A stretch of 64,000 nt of DNA from Paucidesulfovibrio longus DSM 6739 (GTDB lineage: Bacteria > Desulfobacterota > Desulfovibrionia > Desulfovibrionales > Desulfovibrionaceae). Below the pieces are notes generated by a model. That model saw nothing but the letters and a program-made list of their open reading frames with translations. It made no database searches and was not told the DNA's origin. Below are positions 51,156-60,373 of the stretch, one piece after another. The translations under genes and the position numbers were made by a program. Every line of letters starts with the position of its first letter. Position 1 is the first letter of the stretch. The DNA is taken from NCBI RefSeq assembly GCF_000420485.1, contig NZ_ATVA01000019.1, positions 62,001 through 126,000 on the forward strand, given 5' to 3'.

Positions 51156-52625
51156 ATGACATCGTTTTCAGCACCCGGTAAAATTGAGCAACTTTGCATT
51201 TCATTGGCGGCGAGGATTTGCGACAGCCGGACTGCTCCGTGGGCACTGGCTGCACTCTGGCGTTGCACGAAACGGGTATTCAACGACTCCATTGCCGACT
51301 TTGTGGCGCTCAAGGTCATCAACCTCCTGGGCTACCTGTTCTTCAAACGTGGCATAGTCTGGAACAATTTCCACATTGACGGCCTTCGGGCGCGATTCGA
51401 ATCGAAAAAATCCCCTTTCCGGACGATCCCCAAACGTACCCCCACCGCTTCCCCCGCGCTGAGAATCGGCGTCGTTACCCGGCGTGTGGATATGGGTTTT
51501 CCGGAGTGCTACGAATCGCAGTTTCCTCAACCGCACCAGCTCTACCTTTTCGACACGGTCGTTGACGACGGCCCACACCGCCCCGCGCCCGCGAGACCGG
51601 ACATCCACTGCGTTCGAGTGGAACAGCAGGAGTCCTATCAGAAATTCATCCGCGAACTTGCGGAACGCATCAATGCGGCGCAGCTCGATATCCTTATCCT
51701 TGCTAACTGGTGCCCTGTTCGCTTCAACCAGCCGAAGAGGGATCTAGCAAGTCTGGTCGATACGCCGTGCCTGATAGGCTACTTGTCAGGATCCGACCTG
51801 ATCTATCATCCTAAAGTCGACTACTCCCTCTATGTGCAGCCAAGGAAAGGCTATAGCGTCAAGAACCAGCGCTTGTGGTCGCATTTCGCACGCGGATACG
51901 TCAGGGCAGAGAGATGCTACGAGACTGTCTTCACTTGGCCGTCCTATGAGATAAAAAGAGCGGAGAATCCACCGTTCAGCCAGCGCAGCAACATAATTCT
52001 GAGCATGAACAGGCTGTACAAGGTGGCCCAAACCCCCTATCTGACGGCGATAACCACTCTCTTGCAGCGGGACAAGAGCTTGCGTTTTGTTTTTCTCGGT
52101 GAAGACAACGCCCAGCATCTTGAATCGATATCATCCTTTTTCAGGCGCAGTGGCGTGGCAAGTCAGGTCCAGTACCTTGGAGCCTTTTCTCTTTACCTGC
52201 CCAAAGAGCAGCTTACGGATAAGATTTTCACATTGCTTCGAGCGGCGCGCCTTGCTCCCGACCCATGGCCCATCGGCGGAGGGCGAACAAGAATCGAAGC
52301 TTACTCCGCCGGTACGCCTTCGACACACATGCGGCTTGACCACACTCCGACGACATTGTGGAACAGAGACTCCCAAAAGGGCACGGATCTCCCCTGCCTC
52401 GAACTCCCCGAGGCTACCGCGACCACGCTCGACGAGTTCATTTCGATTTGTTCAAGGCTGCTGTACGATAAGGAAGCTGCTGAAAGCATCGTCCGCAAGC
52501 AATACCGGATTGTCGACCATGTCACCTCTCCCTCGGTTTGGTGGGAGGAGGTTTTGTCGTCCCATGATCAATGGCTGCACGGAACAGGATGGGCGTCGGA
52601 TTTCGCGCCCGCCTTGAAGGATTGA
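51156..52625 (+). CDS. Glycosyltransferase-like protein
   Basis: 489 residues. The C-terminal half has the look of a GT-B donor-binding domain: ILSMNRLYKVAQTPYL, LRFVFLGEDN, a helix, then WPIGGGRTRIEAYSAGTPST, in which the Gly-rich, acidic segment may grip the nucleotide. The middle (LDILILANWCPVRF, PCLIGYLSGSD) resembles SPINDLY/O-GlcNAc-transferase-like proteins. I cannot name the donor or acceptor. The ATG at 51156 is chosen over a GTG at 51117; neither has a strong ribosome site. GC content returns towards the locus average here. Confidence 0.7.
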   Translation: MTSFSAPGKIEQLCISLAARICDSRTAPWALAALWRCTKRVFNDSIADFVALKVINLLGYLFFKRGIVWNNFHIDGLRARFESKKSPFRTIPKRTPTASPALRIGVVTRRVDMGFPECYESQFPQPHQLYLFDTVVDDGPHRPAPARPDIHCVRVEQQESYQKFIRELAERINAAQLDILILANWCPVRFNQPKRDLASLVDTPCLIGYLSGSDLIYHPKVDYSLYVQPRKGYSVKNQRLWSHFARGYVRAERCYETVFTWPSYEIKRAENPPFSQRSNIILSMNRLYKVAQTPYLTAITTLLQRDKSLRFVFLGEDNAQHLESISSFFRRSGVASQVQYLGAFSLYLPKEQLTDKIFTLLRAARLAPDPWPIGGGRTRIEAYSAGTPSTHMRLDHTPTTLWNRDSQKGTDLPCLELPEATATTLDEFISICSRLLYDKEAAESIVRKQYRIVDHVTSPSVWWEEVLSSHDQWLHGTGWASDFAPALKD

Positions 52626-52634
52626 GTCGGGCCA

Positions 52635-54425
52635 ATGTACGCACTTGCAAAAGAAATCCTTCGCCATGCGGGGGAAAACCGCGACCGCCAACTGGCGGTC
52701 TTGACTCTCCTGACCATTTTCAACGGGTTGGTGGAAGTCATGGCTTTAGGCTTGCTGGCAGCCTTCATCTCAAGCCTCACGGCCCCGGAAAAAGTCATCG
52801 ACTCCCAGGCGGTCCAGACATTGAGCACCTTTTTCTCCATCAACTTCACCCAAGACCGCCTCACTTTTTACAGCTTGATAGGCGGTGCAGCCCTGGCGAT
52901 GATTCTGTTCAAAAACATGCTCATCGCGCTGCATACCTGGCTCACGGCGCGCTATGACGGCGCCCTGAATTTGGCCTATGGCGAGAAAATGCTCGCGGGT
53001 ATCGACAGGATCCCATATGAAACCTTTGTCCGCTTAAATTTTTCCGACATCTACTCGACGATATCCTGGCGAGTCTTCATCGGAAACATGCTGACCAACG
53101 CCATGGCCATCTTCAGCGATCTGACGGTATCGTTGATCATCTTCTTCTCCTTATTTTATCTCAATCCGAAAACCACGCTACTCGTTTTCCTTGTTATCAG
53201 CCTCATGGGCCTCTCCTGTTTTCTCTTGCTGCGCAAACGTTCCTTACGTCTGGGGCAGCGAGCCACGCAAAGTCTCCTCGATGTAAACAGAGTTCAGATG
53301 AAGACGGTCCAGGGTTTTCGCGACTTGAAGATTTTCGACAACATAGATGAGTCTCTTTATCTTTTTCATCGAGATCAAACGAGCTACGTGCACTACATCG
53401 CGAAACAGCGTGTGCTGACGCGAATCCCGGTTTTCCTGCTGGAAAGCCTCGCATTCGGGGGGCTCATAGTCGGAACGATCGTCATGCTGCGGCATGACGG
53501 CAGATCGTCTGAGGAAGTCATGGTGATGCTTTCGCTCATCGCGGTTTCAGCCTGGCGGGTTCTGCCAGCTATATACCGAAGCGTATCGGCAATGGTCGCC
53601 ATCCGCACCGACTATCCCCGTGTGGAGCGCGTTCTTGCTTTTGTGCGCTTCATTGACAGCCATACGCAAAAGGATCCCGAAGCCCACGAAACGGCTATGC
53701 CGGTGCTGCAGTCCACGATTGCCATTGATGGTCTTCGATTCCGCTATTCGGACAAGGATTCCGAAGCACTCAAAGGGGTCGACGTTACGATCCATAAGGG
53801 ACAGATGGTCGGATTTATCGGACACTCCGGCTCCGGCAAAAGCACGATGGCCGACCTCATCACGGGACTACTTTTTCCATCCGCCGGCGGGATATTCGTG
53901 GACGACGTAAAACTCGAACAGCGGAATGCCAGGTCCTGGCGCAAGCAGATCGGCATTGTGCCGCAAAAGCCGTTTCTATTTGACGGGACAATTGCCGAAA
54001 ACATCGGCTTTTCCATGCTGAAGGAACGCATCGACATGGAACGGGTAAAGCTGTGTTGCGACCTGGCGGGCGCAAGCGATTTCATTGAGCGACTCCCCGG
54101 TGGAGTTCATTATACGCTCGGCAACAACGCCGGGAACCTGTCCGGGGGACAAGCCCAAAGGCTCGCCATAGCGCGGGCGCTCTACCGCGATCCCAGCGTG
54201 CTGATCTTTGATGAAGCGACGAGTTCCCTTGACGACAAGACGGAACGAATCATTCGGGATACGATCACGGGAATCCGAGGCTCAAGGACCATCATCATCA
54301 TTGCGCACAGAATGACAGCCGTCGAGCACTGTGATATAATTTACTGGTTTGACGATGGAGACATCATCCAAAATGGGTCACCCGAAGAGATCATCCCCAA
54401 GTATACATTCATCAGCAACTCCTGA
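52635..54425 (+). CDS. ABC exporter with fused membrane and ATPase domains (PglK/MsbA-like flippase)
   Basis: 596 residues: six membrane segments in the first 330 residues, then an ATPase with Walker A GHSGSGKS, signature LSGGQAQR, Walker B LIFDEATS and the H-loop IAHR. Members such as PglK flip lipid-linked oligosaccharides across the inner membrane for N-glycosylation, and MsbA flips lipid A. Its place in a glycan cluster next to an STT3-type transferase favours a lipid-linked glycan. It starts nine nt after the glycosyltransferase stop. Confidence 0.92.
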   Translation: MYALAKEILRHAGENRDRQLAVLTLLTIFNGLVEVMALGLLAAFISSLTAPEKVIDSQAVQTLSTFFSINFTQDRLTFYSLIGGAALAMILFKNMLIALHTWLTARYDGALNLAYGEKMLAGIDRIPYETFVRLNFSDIYSTISWRVFIGNMLTNAMAIFSDLTVSLIIFFSLFYLNPKTTLLVFLVISLMGLSCFLLLRKRSLRLGQRATQSLLDVNRVQMKTVQGFRDLKIFDNIDESLYLFHRDQTSYVHYIAKQRVLTRIPVFLLESLAFGGLIVGTIVMLRHDGRSSEEVMVMLSLIAVSAWRVLPAIYRSVSAMVAIRTDYPRVERVLAFVRFIDSHTQKDPEAHETAMPVLQSTIAIDGLRFRYSDKDSEALKGVDVTIHKGQMVGFIGHSGSGKSTMADLITGLLFPSAGGIFVDDVKLEQRNARSWRKQIGIVPQKPFLFDGTIAENIGFSMLKERIDMERVKLCCDLAGASDFIERLPGGVHYTLGNNAGNLSGGQAQRLAIARALYRDPSVLIFDEATSSLDDKTERIIRDTITGIRGSRTIIIIAHRMTAVEHCDIIYWFDDGDIIQNGSPEEIIPKYTFISNS

Positions 54426-54460
54426 ACCAGATAATTCTTAAGTAAGAGAAAGAGGAATCA

Positions 54461-55405
54461 ATGTCTAAGACGAATGTCGCCTATTCTGAAACTGTTTGGG
54501 ATGACTCCTATTCCGGGAAATATCCCCCCCCCCAGTATGAGCAGCAGTTCGAGCTACAGTGGAAGCTTGCGCTGGAAAAAGAAGAATTCTTCCAGACTCC
54601 CGGATCGTCCACGGAAGAGAAATACATCAACGATCGAGTGTTCGAATGGACCGGAGTCCATCCCGACGGAATAGACCACTTTCACGATCCTTCCATGGGA
54701 TCAAGAGTCATGGACGTGCCCGTGGATCCTGCGCTGATCCGAGGGAAAAAATGCCTCGACTTATGCTGCGGACATGGACGCTGGACGAGAGTGCTGCAAA
54801 AGCTGGGAGCAGCCAGCGTTCTTTCCACAGACATCTCGCAAAGCGCGCTCAAGGCCACTTCGCGATTCAACTCCAATGTCCGCGAACTGGATATCATGAC
54901 ATTGCCGGACCATCCCGAAATGCACGGCCAGTTTGACTTCACCAACTTCTGGGGTGTGGCCATGTGTACGCACGATCCAAGGCTTGCTTTCGAGAACGCC
55001 GCCTCCACCGTTGCCCCCGGTGGTTCCATGTACCTCATGGTCTATGCTCCTGATGGCATCCACGGAACCCGACTGACGGGCATCCAGCGCAAAATATTTC
55101 ACTCTCTGAATTCCGTTGAAAAACGTCTAGCGTTCGTCGACAAGGTTTGGGCAAAAAAGTGGGACTGGCGCTATCCCCTTATGGACAACTACCAAAACCT
55201 GCGCTTCAACATGTCCGGAGCGACCGAAGGGCGCGGACACAAGATCGGCGTGCTTGACATGCTTTCTCCGGCATACAACTGGGTCATCACGCTCGACACC
55301 GTCAACAACTGGATGCGTAAGGCGGGATTCCAGCAGGTGCTGCATTTGAACAGCAAAGAGAAGACGCCGTGCGCGTACCATGTGCTTGGGACACTCAAGT
55401 GTTAA
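54461..55405 (+). CDS. SAM-dependent methyltransferase (class I) with an early C10 tract
   Basis: 314 residues. KKCLDLCCGHGRWTRVL is motif I and VLSTDIS ends the adenosine-binding strand; FDFTNFWGV and VAPGGSMYLMV follow. It probably methylates a sugar or a lipid-linked glycan. Codons 22-24 (Pro-Pro-Pro) are encoded within a run of ten C (54524-54533). A one-base slip there would shift the frame after about 25 residues, so the gene may be phase variable. AGAGGAA precedes the ATG. Confidence 0.88.
   Translation: MSKTNVAYSETVWDDSYSGKYPPPQYEQQFELQWKLALEKEEFFQTPGSSTEEKYINDRVFEWTGVHPDGIDHFHDPSMGSRVMDVPVDPALIRGKKCLDLCCGHGRWTRVLQKLGAASVLSTDISQSALKATSRFNSNVRELDIMTLPDHPEMHGQFDFTNFWGVAMCTHDPRLAFENAASTVAPGGSMYLMVYAPDGIHGTRLTGIQRKIFHSLNSVEKRLAFVDKVWAKKWDWRYPLMDNYQNLRFNMSGATEGRGHKIGVLDMLSPAYNWVITLDTVNNWMRKAGFQQVLHLNSKEKTPCAYHVLGTLKC
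54524..54533 (+). repeat. Homopolymer C10 inside a methyltransferase gene
   Basis: Ten consecutive C residues at codons 21-25 of the gene starting at 54461. This is the longest C or G run I found in the window, and long enough for slipped-strand length change. Confidence 0.9.
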
Positions 55406-55417
55406 CAAGGTGCCTTC

Positions 55418-56104
55418 ATGCTTGAATTTGTCAAACTGCATCGAGACAACGAACGCCGCCTCATCACGGAAGCACTCCTTCCGCGGGCGTTCCAGATCTG
55501 GCGGAAGCGTCGCTTCCTCGCGAAAAAGTATCCACAAGCCTTTGTTTCCATCGGCAGCAATATCGCTCCGAACGCTCACATCGGAAACGGATGCCTGATA
55601 TATGACGCCCACGTGGACGACAACGTCTCCATTGGGGATTACTGCGCCGTGGGACAGGCCAGCATCTTGGGGCATGGAAGGATTTCAATAGGCAAATTCT
55701 GCTCAATCGCGCACAATACATATATTACTTCGACGAACAGACGACTGCGCAGCAGAACGACATGTCTGCTGAGCCGGATCGTATCCAGTCGTGTGACATC
55801 GAAAGCAGAGGACACGGAGTCCCTCCCCGTCACCATAGGAAACGATGTCTGGCTCGGTTGGGGTGCCGTTGTCCTCCCAGGAGCTGTGATTCCCGATGGT
55901 TGCGTCGTCGGCGCCAACGCCGTCGTGACCAAAAGAGCCTATAAACCATACTCCATTTTGGGGGGGGCGCCGGCCTCGATCCTCGGACAGCGCTTTTCCG
56001 ACCTAGAAATCGCACGATTGCTGGAGATGCGGTGGTGGGATGACGCAGATACCGACATGAGCGAAGAAATGGTAGCCTTCCTGACAACCACCCCGGACGA
56101 GTGA
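55418..56104 (+). CDS. Hexapeptide-repeat acetyltransferase (xenobiotic-acetyltransferase-like)
   Basis: 228 residues: beta-helix repeats (SIGSNIAPNAHIGNGCLI, GRISIGKFCSIAHNTYI) and TIGNDVWLGWGAVVLPGAVI. The C-terminal MRWWDD helix is characteristic of the CatB/VatD type. It would acetylate an amino or hydroxyl group of a sugar. It contains a G8 run at 55960-55967, another possible slippage point. It starts 12 nt after the methyltransferase. Confidence 0.9.
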   Translation: MLEFVKLHRDNERRLITEALLPRAFQIWRKRRFLAKKYPQAFVSIGSNIAPNAHIGNGCLIYDAHVDDNVSIGDYCAVGQASILGHGRISIGKFCSIAHNTYITSTNRRLRSRTTCLLSRIVSSRVTSKAEDTESLPVTIGNDVWLGWGAVVLPGAVIPDGCVVGANAVVTKRAYKPYSILGGAPASILGQRFSDLEIARLLEMRWWDDADTDMSEEMVAFLTTTPDE

Positions 56105-56115
56105 GAAACGTGGCC

Positions 56116-56940
56116 ATGTCTGAAAAGACCACCAAGACTCTCCCCCAATCTCATTGGGACAACATCTGGGACGTGGATGCCGTCCCCGCAGCGGCCGACA
56201 TCACGAGCGTAGACATCAACCACTTCATGACACGCCGCTTTGGCAGGTATTTCGATCAAAATCTCCCCCCCGCTCAACCCAATGCGCGCCTTGCGCTTCT
56301 TGAGGCGGGCTGCGGGGGATCGGCATGGCTTCCGGCCTTTGCGCGACAGTATGGGCTGGAGATCACGGGCATCGATTATTCCGAACAGGGATGCAGCCTC
56401 AGCCGGGCCATCCTCGCCAAGGCAGGCGTACAGGGGACCATCATCCATGCCGACCTGTTCACGCTCCCGATTAACCTTCAGAAACGATTTGACATCGTCT
56501 TCAGCAACGGCCTGGTGGAACATTTCGAACCCGCCGAATCGATCATCACGCAGCTTGTCCAGCTGCTGCGCCCAGGGGGGCGTATTATCTCAATCATACC
56601 GAACATGCGAGGACTTCAGGGCCTTCTGCAAAAATGGATCGACAGACCTCTCTACAACGCGCATGTCGCGCACACCCCCGCCAGCCTGGCCGCATGCCAC
56701 CAGAATTGCGGCTTGAAAGTTCTGGATGCATCCTATCTCGGTACACTGAGTCTTGGCACAATCAACGCCGAGGTTTGGTCCGGGACATGGAAGTACCGCC
56801 TCTTTCGCGAATTGGCGTATCGCTGCAGCATCGCAGTCTGGAGGCTCGAAGAGGCCGGGATGCGAGAAAAACAGAGTCTGACGTTTTCCCCTTTTGTGGC
56901 TTGTGTCGCTCAGAAGAACCACGAAGAAATCTGCAAATGA
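56116..56940 (+). CDS. SAM-dependent methyltransferase (class I)
   Basis: 274 residues with LLEAGCGGSAWLPAF (motif I), GIDYSEQG, VFSNGLVEHF and LRPGGRIISIIPN, the usual order for sugar or lipid methyltransferases. A GTG at 56101 overlapping the previous stop is an alternative start. C7 and G6 runs occur inside (near 56265 and 56575). It is the second of three methyltransferases in a row with glycan genes. Confidence 0.88.
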   Translation: MSEKTTKTLPQSHWDNIWDVDAVPAAADITSVDINHFMTRRFGRYFDQNLPPAQPNARLALLEAGCGGSAWLPAFARQYGLEITGIDYSEQGCSLSRAILAKAGVQGTIIHADLFTLPINLQKRFDIVFSNGLVEHFEPAESIITQLVQLLRPGGRIISIIPNMRGLQGLLQKWIDRPLYNAHVAHTPASLAACHQNCGLKVLDASYLGTLSLGTINAEVWSGTWKYRLFRELAYRCSIAVWRLEEAGMREKQSLTFSPFVACVAQKNHEEICK

Positions 56941-57011
56941 GGATCTGCCGCCGCTACGCATTTGAAAAAACTGTTTTTGCTAAATTTTCCCACCGGGTGG
57001 GCCAGGACAAC

Positions 57012-57773
57012 ATGCTGGGACGAATCAAAACATTCCTTTTCAGGCTGATCGAGTCGTACTCGAAGTGGTATGATCGGCTCTGTGGAATACCTCCGCATCT
57101 GCGTCCGTGGCATTTCCAGTGGCACGCACAAGCCCCCCTTGACAGCGACTTGCGCGAAGTGCTTTCCACCTTACGGGGATCTGTTCTAGACGTGGGCTGC
57201 GGCTCGCAGCCCTACCGACAATATCTCATCGTCGACAGCTACGTTGGTCTGGACATCTCCCCCAGCCCCAACGTAGATGTCACGGCGGCTCCAGGCGATC
57301 CTTTTCCCTTTGAATCGGAGTCTTTTGACGCAATCCTTTGCACTCAGGTGATTGAGCATGTCGAAGACCTACCCTCTTTCCTTGCTGAAACGGACCGCGT
57401 CCTGGCGCATAACGGAACCCTGATTCTTTCAGCCCCCTTCATCTATCCAGTGCATGGCGCCCCCCACGACTACCGACGTTTCTCAGAGCATGGCCTGCGC
57501 AGTATTATGCCTGGCTATACGATCCTGACGACACGCCGTCAGGGAGGGATCGGCTCGACCCTGGCACTGCTTCTCCTGTGCTGGATGCACAACCAGCTCG
57601 GAACCACTACGCTCGGTCAGTTATTACGATTTCTGGGGTTGCCGCTGTTTTTGCCTCTGAGCCTTTTCTGCAATTTTGCAGGCTGGGCGCTTGATCAAAT
57701 TGACACGACGGACACAACTTACGGCAACCTCCTCATCGTGGCCCAAAAAACAACGCCCCCGACATGCGGATAG
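57012..57773 (+). CDS. SAM-dependent methyltransferase (class I)
   Basis: 253 residues from the ATG at 57012, which has CCAGGA five to six bases upstream. An in-frame ATG at 56937 overlapping the previous stop would add 25 unusual residues. Core motifs: GSVLDVGCGSQPY, YVGLDIS, FDAILCTQVIEHVEDL and GTLILSAPF. The C-terminus is hydrophobic (LALLLLCWMH, LPLFLPLSLF) and may touch the membrane. It overlaps the next glycosyltransferase by 10 nt. Confidence 0.87.
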   Translation: MLGRIKTFLFRLIESYSKWYDRLCGIPPHLRPWHFQWHAQAPLDSDLREVLSTLRGSVLDVGCGSQPYRQYLIVDSYVGLDISPSPNVDVTAAPGDPFPFESESFDAILCTQVIEHVEDLPSFLAETDRVLAHNGTLILSAPFIYPVHGAPHDYRRFSEHGLRSIMPGYTILTTRRQGGIGSTLALLLLCWMHNQLGTTTLGQLLRFLGLPLFLPLSLFCNFAGWALDQIDTTDTTYGNLLIVAQKTTPPTCG

Positions 57774-58846
57774 CTTTACTCATCGAATCCCTCGAAGGAG
57801 GGGGGGCCGCCAGGGTGCTGACCACGATGGCCAACCACTGGGCATCCCATAACCACCGCGTTACGCTGCTAAGCTTTGAGCAGCCAGGGCGGCCCTCCTT
57901 CTATCCACTGCATCCAGGGGTTGAGGTCATTCATGTCCCGCGGATCCTTCCGACCGTATCTTCGGATACCCTCAATAACCTCACGCATCTGCGCAGAATC
58001 CGAAAAGCGATCTTAGAGCTGCGCCCCCAGGCGGCGATCAGTTTTATCGACACCACCAACCTCCGCGTCCTGCTCGCCCTGCTCGGCAGCGACATTCCCG
58101 TCATCGTTTCGGAACGAGTGGACCCCGCTCACTACTACCTGGGAAGAATACCCAACTACTTGCGCCGCCTGCTCTATCCGCTCGCCCGCGCTATTGTTGT
58201 CCAGACACGTACTTGTGCCGATTATTTTCCCTCTAATCTCCAGAAGAAAATCAGCGTCATCCCGAACCCGGTTTTAGCGCCCATTGACTTATGGACCGGA
58301 GGAGGCAAAAGAATCATCGCTGCGGGGAGACTTTGCCCGCAAAAAGGATTCGATCTCCTTCTAAGGGCTGCCGCCGATCCGTTGCGCCGACACCCTGACT
58401 GGTCCCTGGCGATCTTTGGAGAAGGGCAGGAACGCCCACACCTGCTGCGGTTGGCAAAGGAACTTCAAATTGACGCACAAACCATGCTCCCAGGCAACGT
58501 ATCCGACCTGAGCAAAGAGTTCCGCCGCTCCGACCTGTTCGTTCTTTCTTCCCGCTTTGAGGGGTTTCCAAACGTTCTCTGCGAAGCAATGGCCTGCGGG
58601 ATGCCTGTCGTGGCCTTCGACTGCCCCAGCGGTCCTGCCGAGATCATCCGGGACGGAACCGATGGACTATTGGTCCCCGCTGAAAAAATCGGCCAGCTAT
58701 CGAAATCCATCGCACGGCTGATGGCCGACCAAAAACTCCGCGAGCGTCTAGGGATGGAAGCCCTTCAGGTGACGAAACGCTTTTCCCTCACCAGGACGAT
58801 GGCTTCGTGGGAACAGCTTTTGAACGCCCCCCCCGGATACAAATAA
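57764..58846 (+). CDS. Glycosyltransferase family 4 protein
   Basis: 360 residues, GT-B fold: N-terminal LIESLEGGGAARVL, C-terminal RIIAAGRLCPQKGFDLLLRA, and the donor-binding EX7E region SSRFEGFPNVLCEAMACGMPVV. It adds a hexose or hexosamine from a sugar nucleotide in glycan assembly on the cytoplasmic face. It is about the same length as, and clearly paralogous to, the next gene. Runs of G7 (57800-57806) and C8 (58827-58834) occur in it. Confidence 0.94.
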   Translation: MRIALLIESLEGGGAARVLTTMANHWASHNHRVTLLSFEQPGRPSFYPLHPGVEVIHVPRILPTVSSDTLNNLTHLRRIRKAILELRPQAAISFIDTTNLRVLLALLGSDIPVIVSERVDPAHYYLGRIPNYLRRLLYPLARAIVVQTRTCADYFPSNLQKKISVIPNPVLAPIDLWTGGGKRIIAAGRLCPQKGFDLLLRAAADPLRRHPDWSLAIFGEGQERPHLLRLAKELQIDAQTMLPGNVSDLSKEFRRSDLFVLSSRFEGFPNVLCEAMACGMPVVAFDCPSGPAEIIRDGTDGLLVPAEKIGQLSKSIARLMADQKLRERLGMEALQVTKRFSLTRTMASWEQLLNAPPGYK

Positions 58847-59033
58847 CGTTTTGGTTACTGGGGGAGAAGGATATCGCCATTGACAATCCCCTAACGAGGG
58901 TTGCGATTTCAAGAAAGATCAGATGAAGCAGCAAAAACTTCTCAAGTGGCGAACACCCGGATGTGGATTATGAACGACTCGCGGGACCGTTTCACCGATG
59001 TTAACGACGAGGAAGGAAAACGGAAACAGGCTC

Positions 59034-60140
59034 ATGAAAATCGCATTCGTCATATCCTCTATGGAATCCGGCGGAGCCGAGCGGGTTGTCGCTACCCTGG
59101 CCAACCATTGGGTTCTGCACCATACTCATTCCGTTGAAATCTTCACCTTCGAGAAGCACGCCTATTCATTTTACAAACTACAGGACAGCATCAAAATCCA
59201 CCCCTTGGACCTGCTATGGCCGTCCAGCACACTACGTGAATCCATCACGAGCAACCTGCGCCGCCTGCGCATCCTCAGAGCGGCCATCTGCAATGCAGCT
59301 CCCGACATCGTTCTTAGCTTCATCGATACCGTCAACGTTCGCGTCATACTAAGCCTCATGGGGAGCGGAATTCCCCTCGTCGTTTCTGAGCGGAGCGACC
59401 CCTGGCTGCATAGTATCGGCACGGGGTTCCGCTGTCTTCGAAAGCTCACCTATCCTTTTGCCCACCGAATCGCCGTGCAGGGCTCGTGGGCAAAATCTTT
59501 CTTTCCACGTTGGCTCTTTCACAAAATCGACATCATTCCCAACCCTGTTCCTAAACCTGAAGTACAGGGCCCCCTCCCGAAACTTCCTTCCCCTCTGATC
59601 ATGAGCATCGGCCGTCACTCCCGGGAAAAGGGTCATGACCTGCTGATAGAAGCGTTTGCGAAGGCGGCGAGGGAAAGACCCCACTGGCATCTCGCGCTAG
59701 TCGGCGACGGACCGCTGCATCAGCTCCTGCGCGAACAGACCCGCCGCCTGGGACTCGAAGAACGCATCCATTTTCCGGGAAGGATTCAAAACGTACCGGA
59801 GTATCTAGCCAGAGCAGATCTTTTCGTATTGCCTTCCCTTTATGAAGGTTTCCCCAATGCGCTTTGCGAGGCGATGGCCAGCGGGATGCCCGTCATCGCC
59901 ACCGATTGCGGATCTGTAGCGGACATCATTACAGATCGGCAAAACGGGCTTCTTGTTCCGCCGAACAGTATTGACTCGCTTGCTGCGGCCCTCTCTCTCT
60001 TGATGGACAACCCCGATCTGCGCCTGAAACTGGGAGTCAAAGCAGAAGGCGTCGTGGAACGCTTTTCCATAAACGCCGTCACGGAGACTTGGGACCGGAC
60101 GTTGCAAAGGGCCATCCAGGCGACACAACGTAAGAGATGA
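59034..60140 (+). CDS. Glycosyltransferase family 4 protein (paralogue of the preceding gene)
   Basis: 368 residues with the same plan as its neighbour: KIAFVISSMESGGAERVV, LIMSIGRHSREKGHDLLIEA and LPSLYEGFPNALCEAMASGMPVI. The shared mid-segment (SFIDT, followed by VIVSER or LVVSER) shows tandem duplication. It would add a different sugar to the same chain. The ATG at 59034 is chosen over an upstream ATG at 58998 because it begins the conserved strand and has an AACAGG site. A 187-nt gap before it shows no gene. Confidence 0.94.
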   Translation: MKIAFVISSMESGGAERVVATLANHWVLHHTHSVEIFTFEKHAYSFYKLQDSIKIHPLDLLWPSSTLRESITSNLRRLRILRAAICNAAPDIVLSFIDTVNVRVILSLMGSGIPLVVSERSDPWLHSIGTGFRCLRKLTYPFAHRIAVQGSWAKSFFPRWLFHKIDIIPNPVPKPEVQGPLPKLPSPLIMSIGRHSREKGHDLLIEAFAKAARERPHWHLALVGDGPLHQLLREQTRRLGLEERIHFPGRIQNVPEYLARADLFVLPSLYEGFPNALCEAMASGMPVIATDCGSVADIITDRQNGLLVPPNSIDSLAAALSLLMDNPDLRLKLGVKAEGVVERFSINAVTETWDRTLQRAIQATQRKR

Positions 60141-60277
60141 AAGCATAAAAGATTCTTCCAAGGGCCCGCACGGACGCCGGAATGGCGAAAGCGGCGCAAC
60201 AATTCCCTGGAGAAGAAGGCGACCGGCGGAAGGCCTGGAACACGGCGACAAGCCGCCTGTCTTGGCAGGACGCCATG

Positions 60278-60307
60278 TTGCCGTACCCTACGAGCCAATG
60301 CTAAACT
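60278..60307 (+). promoter_or_regulatory. Possible promoter before the SGNH-like gene
   Basis: TTGCCG (60278-60283), an 18-bp spacer and TAAACT (60302-60307), in the 233-bp gap between the glycosyltransferase and the next gene. The match is weak. Confidence 0.3.
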
Positions 60308-60373
60308 GAGCGGACAGGATCGGCACTTCTCAGTCCGCTGGGGTCTACCCACGACATTCAACCAGGAATTGAC

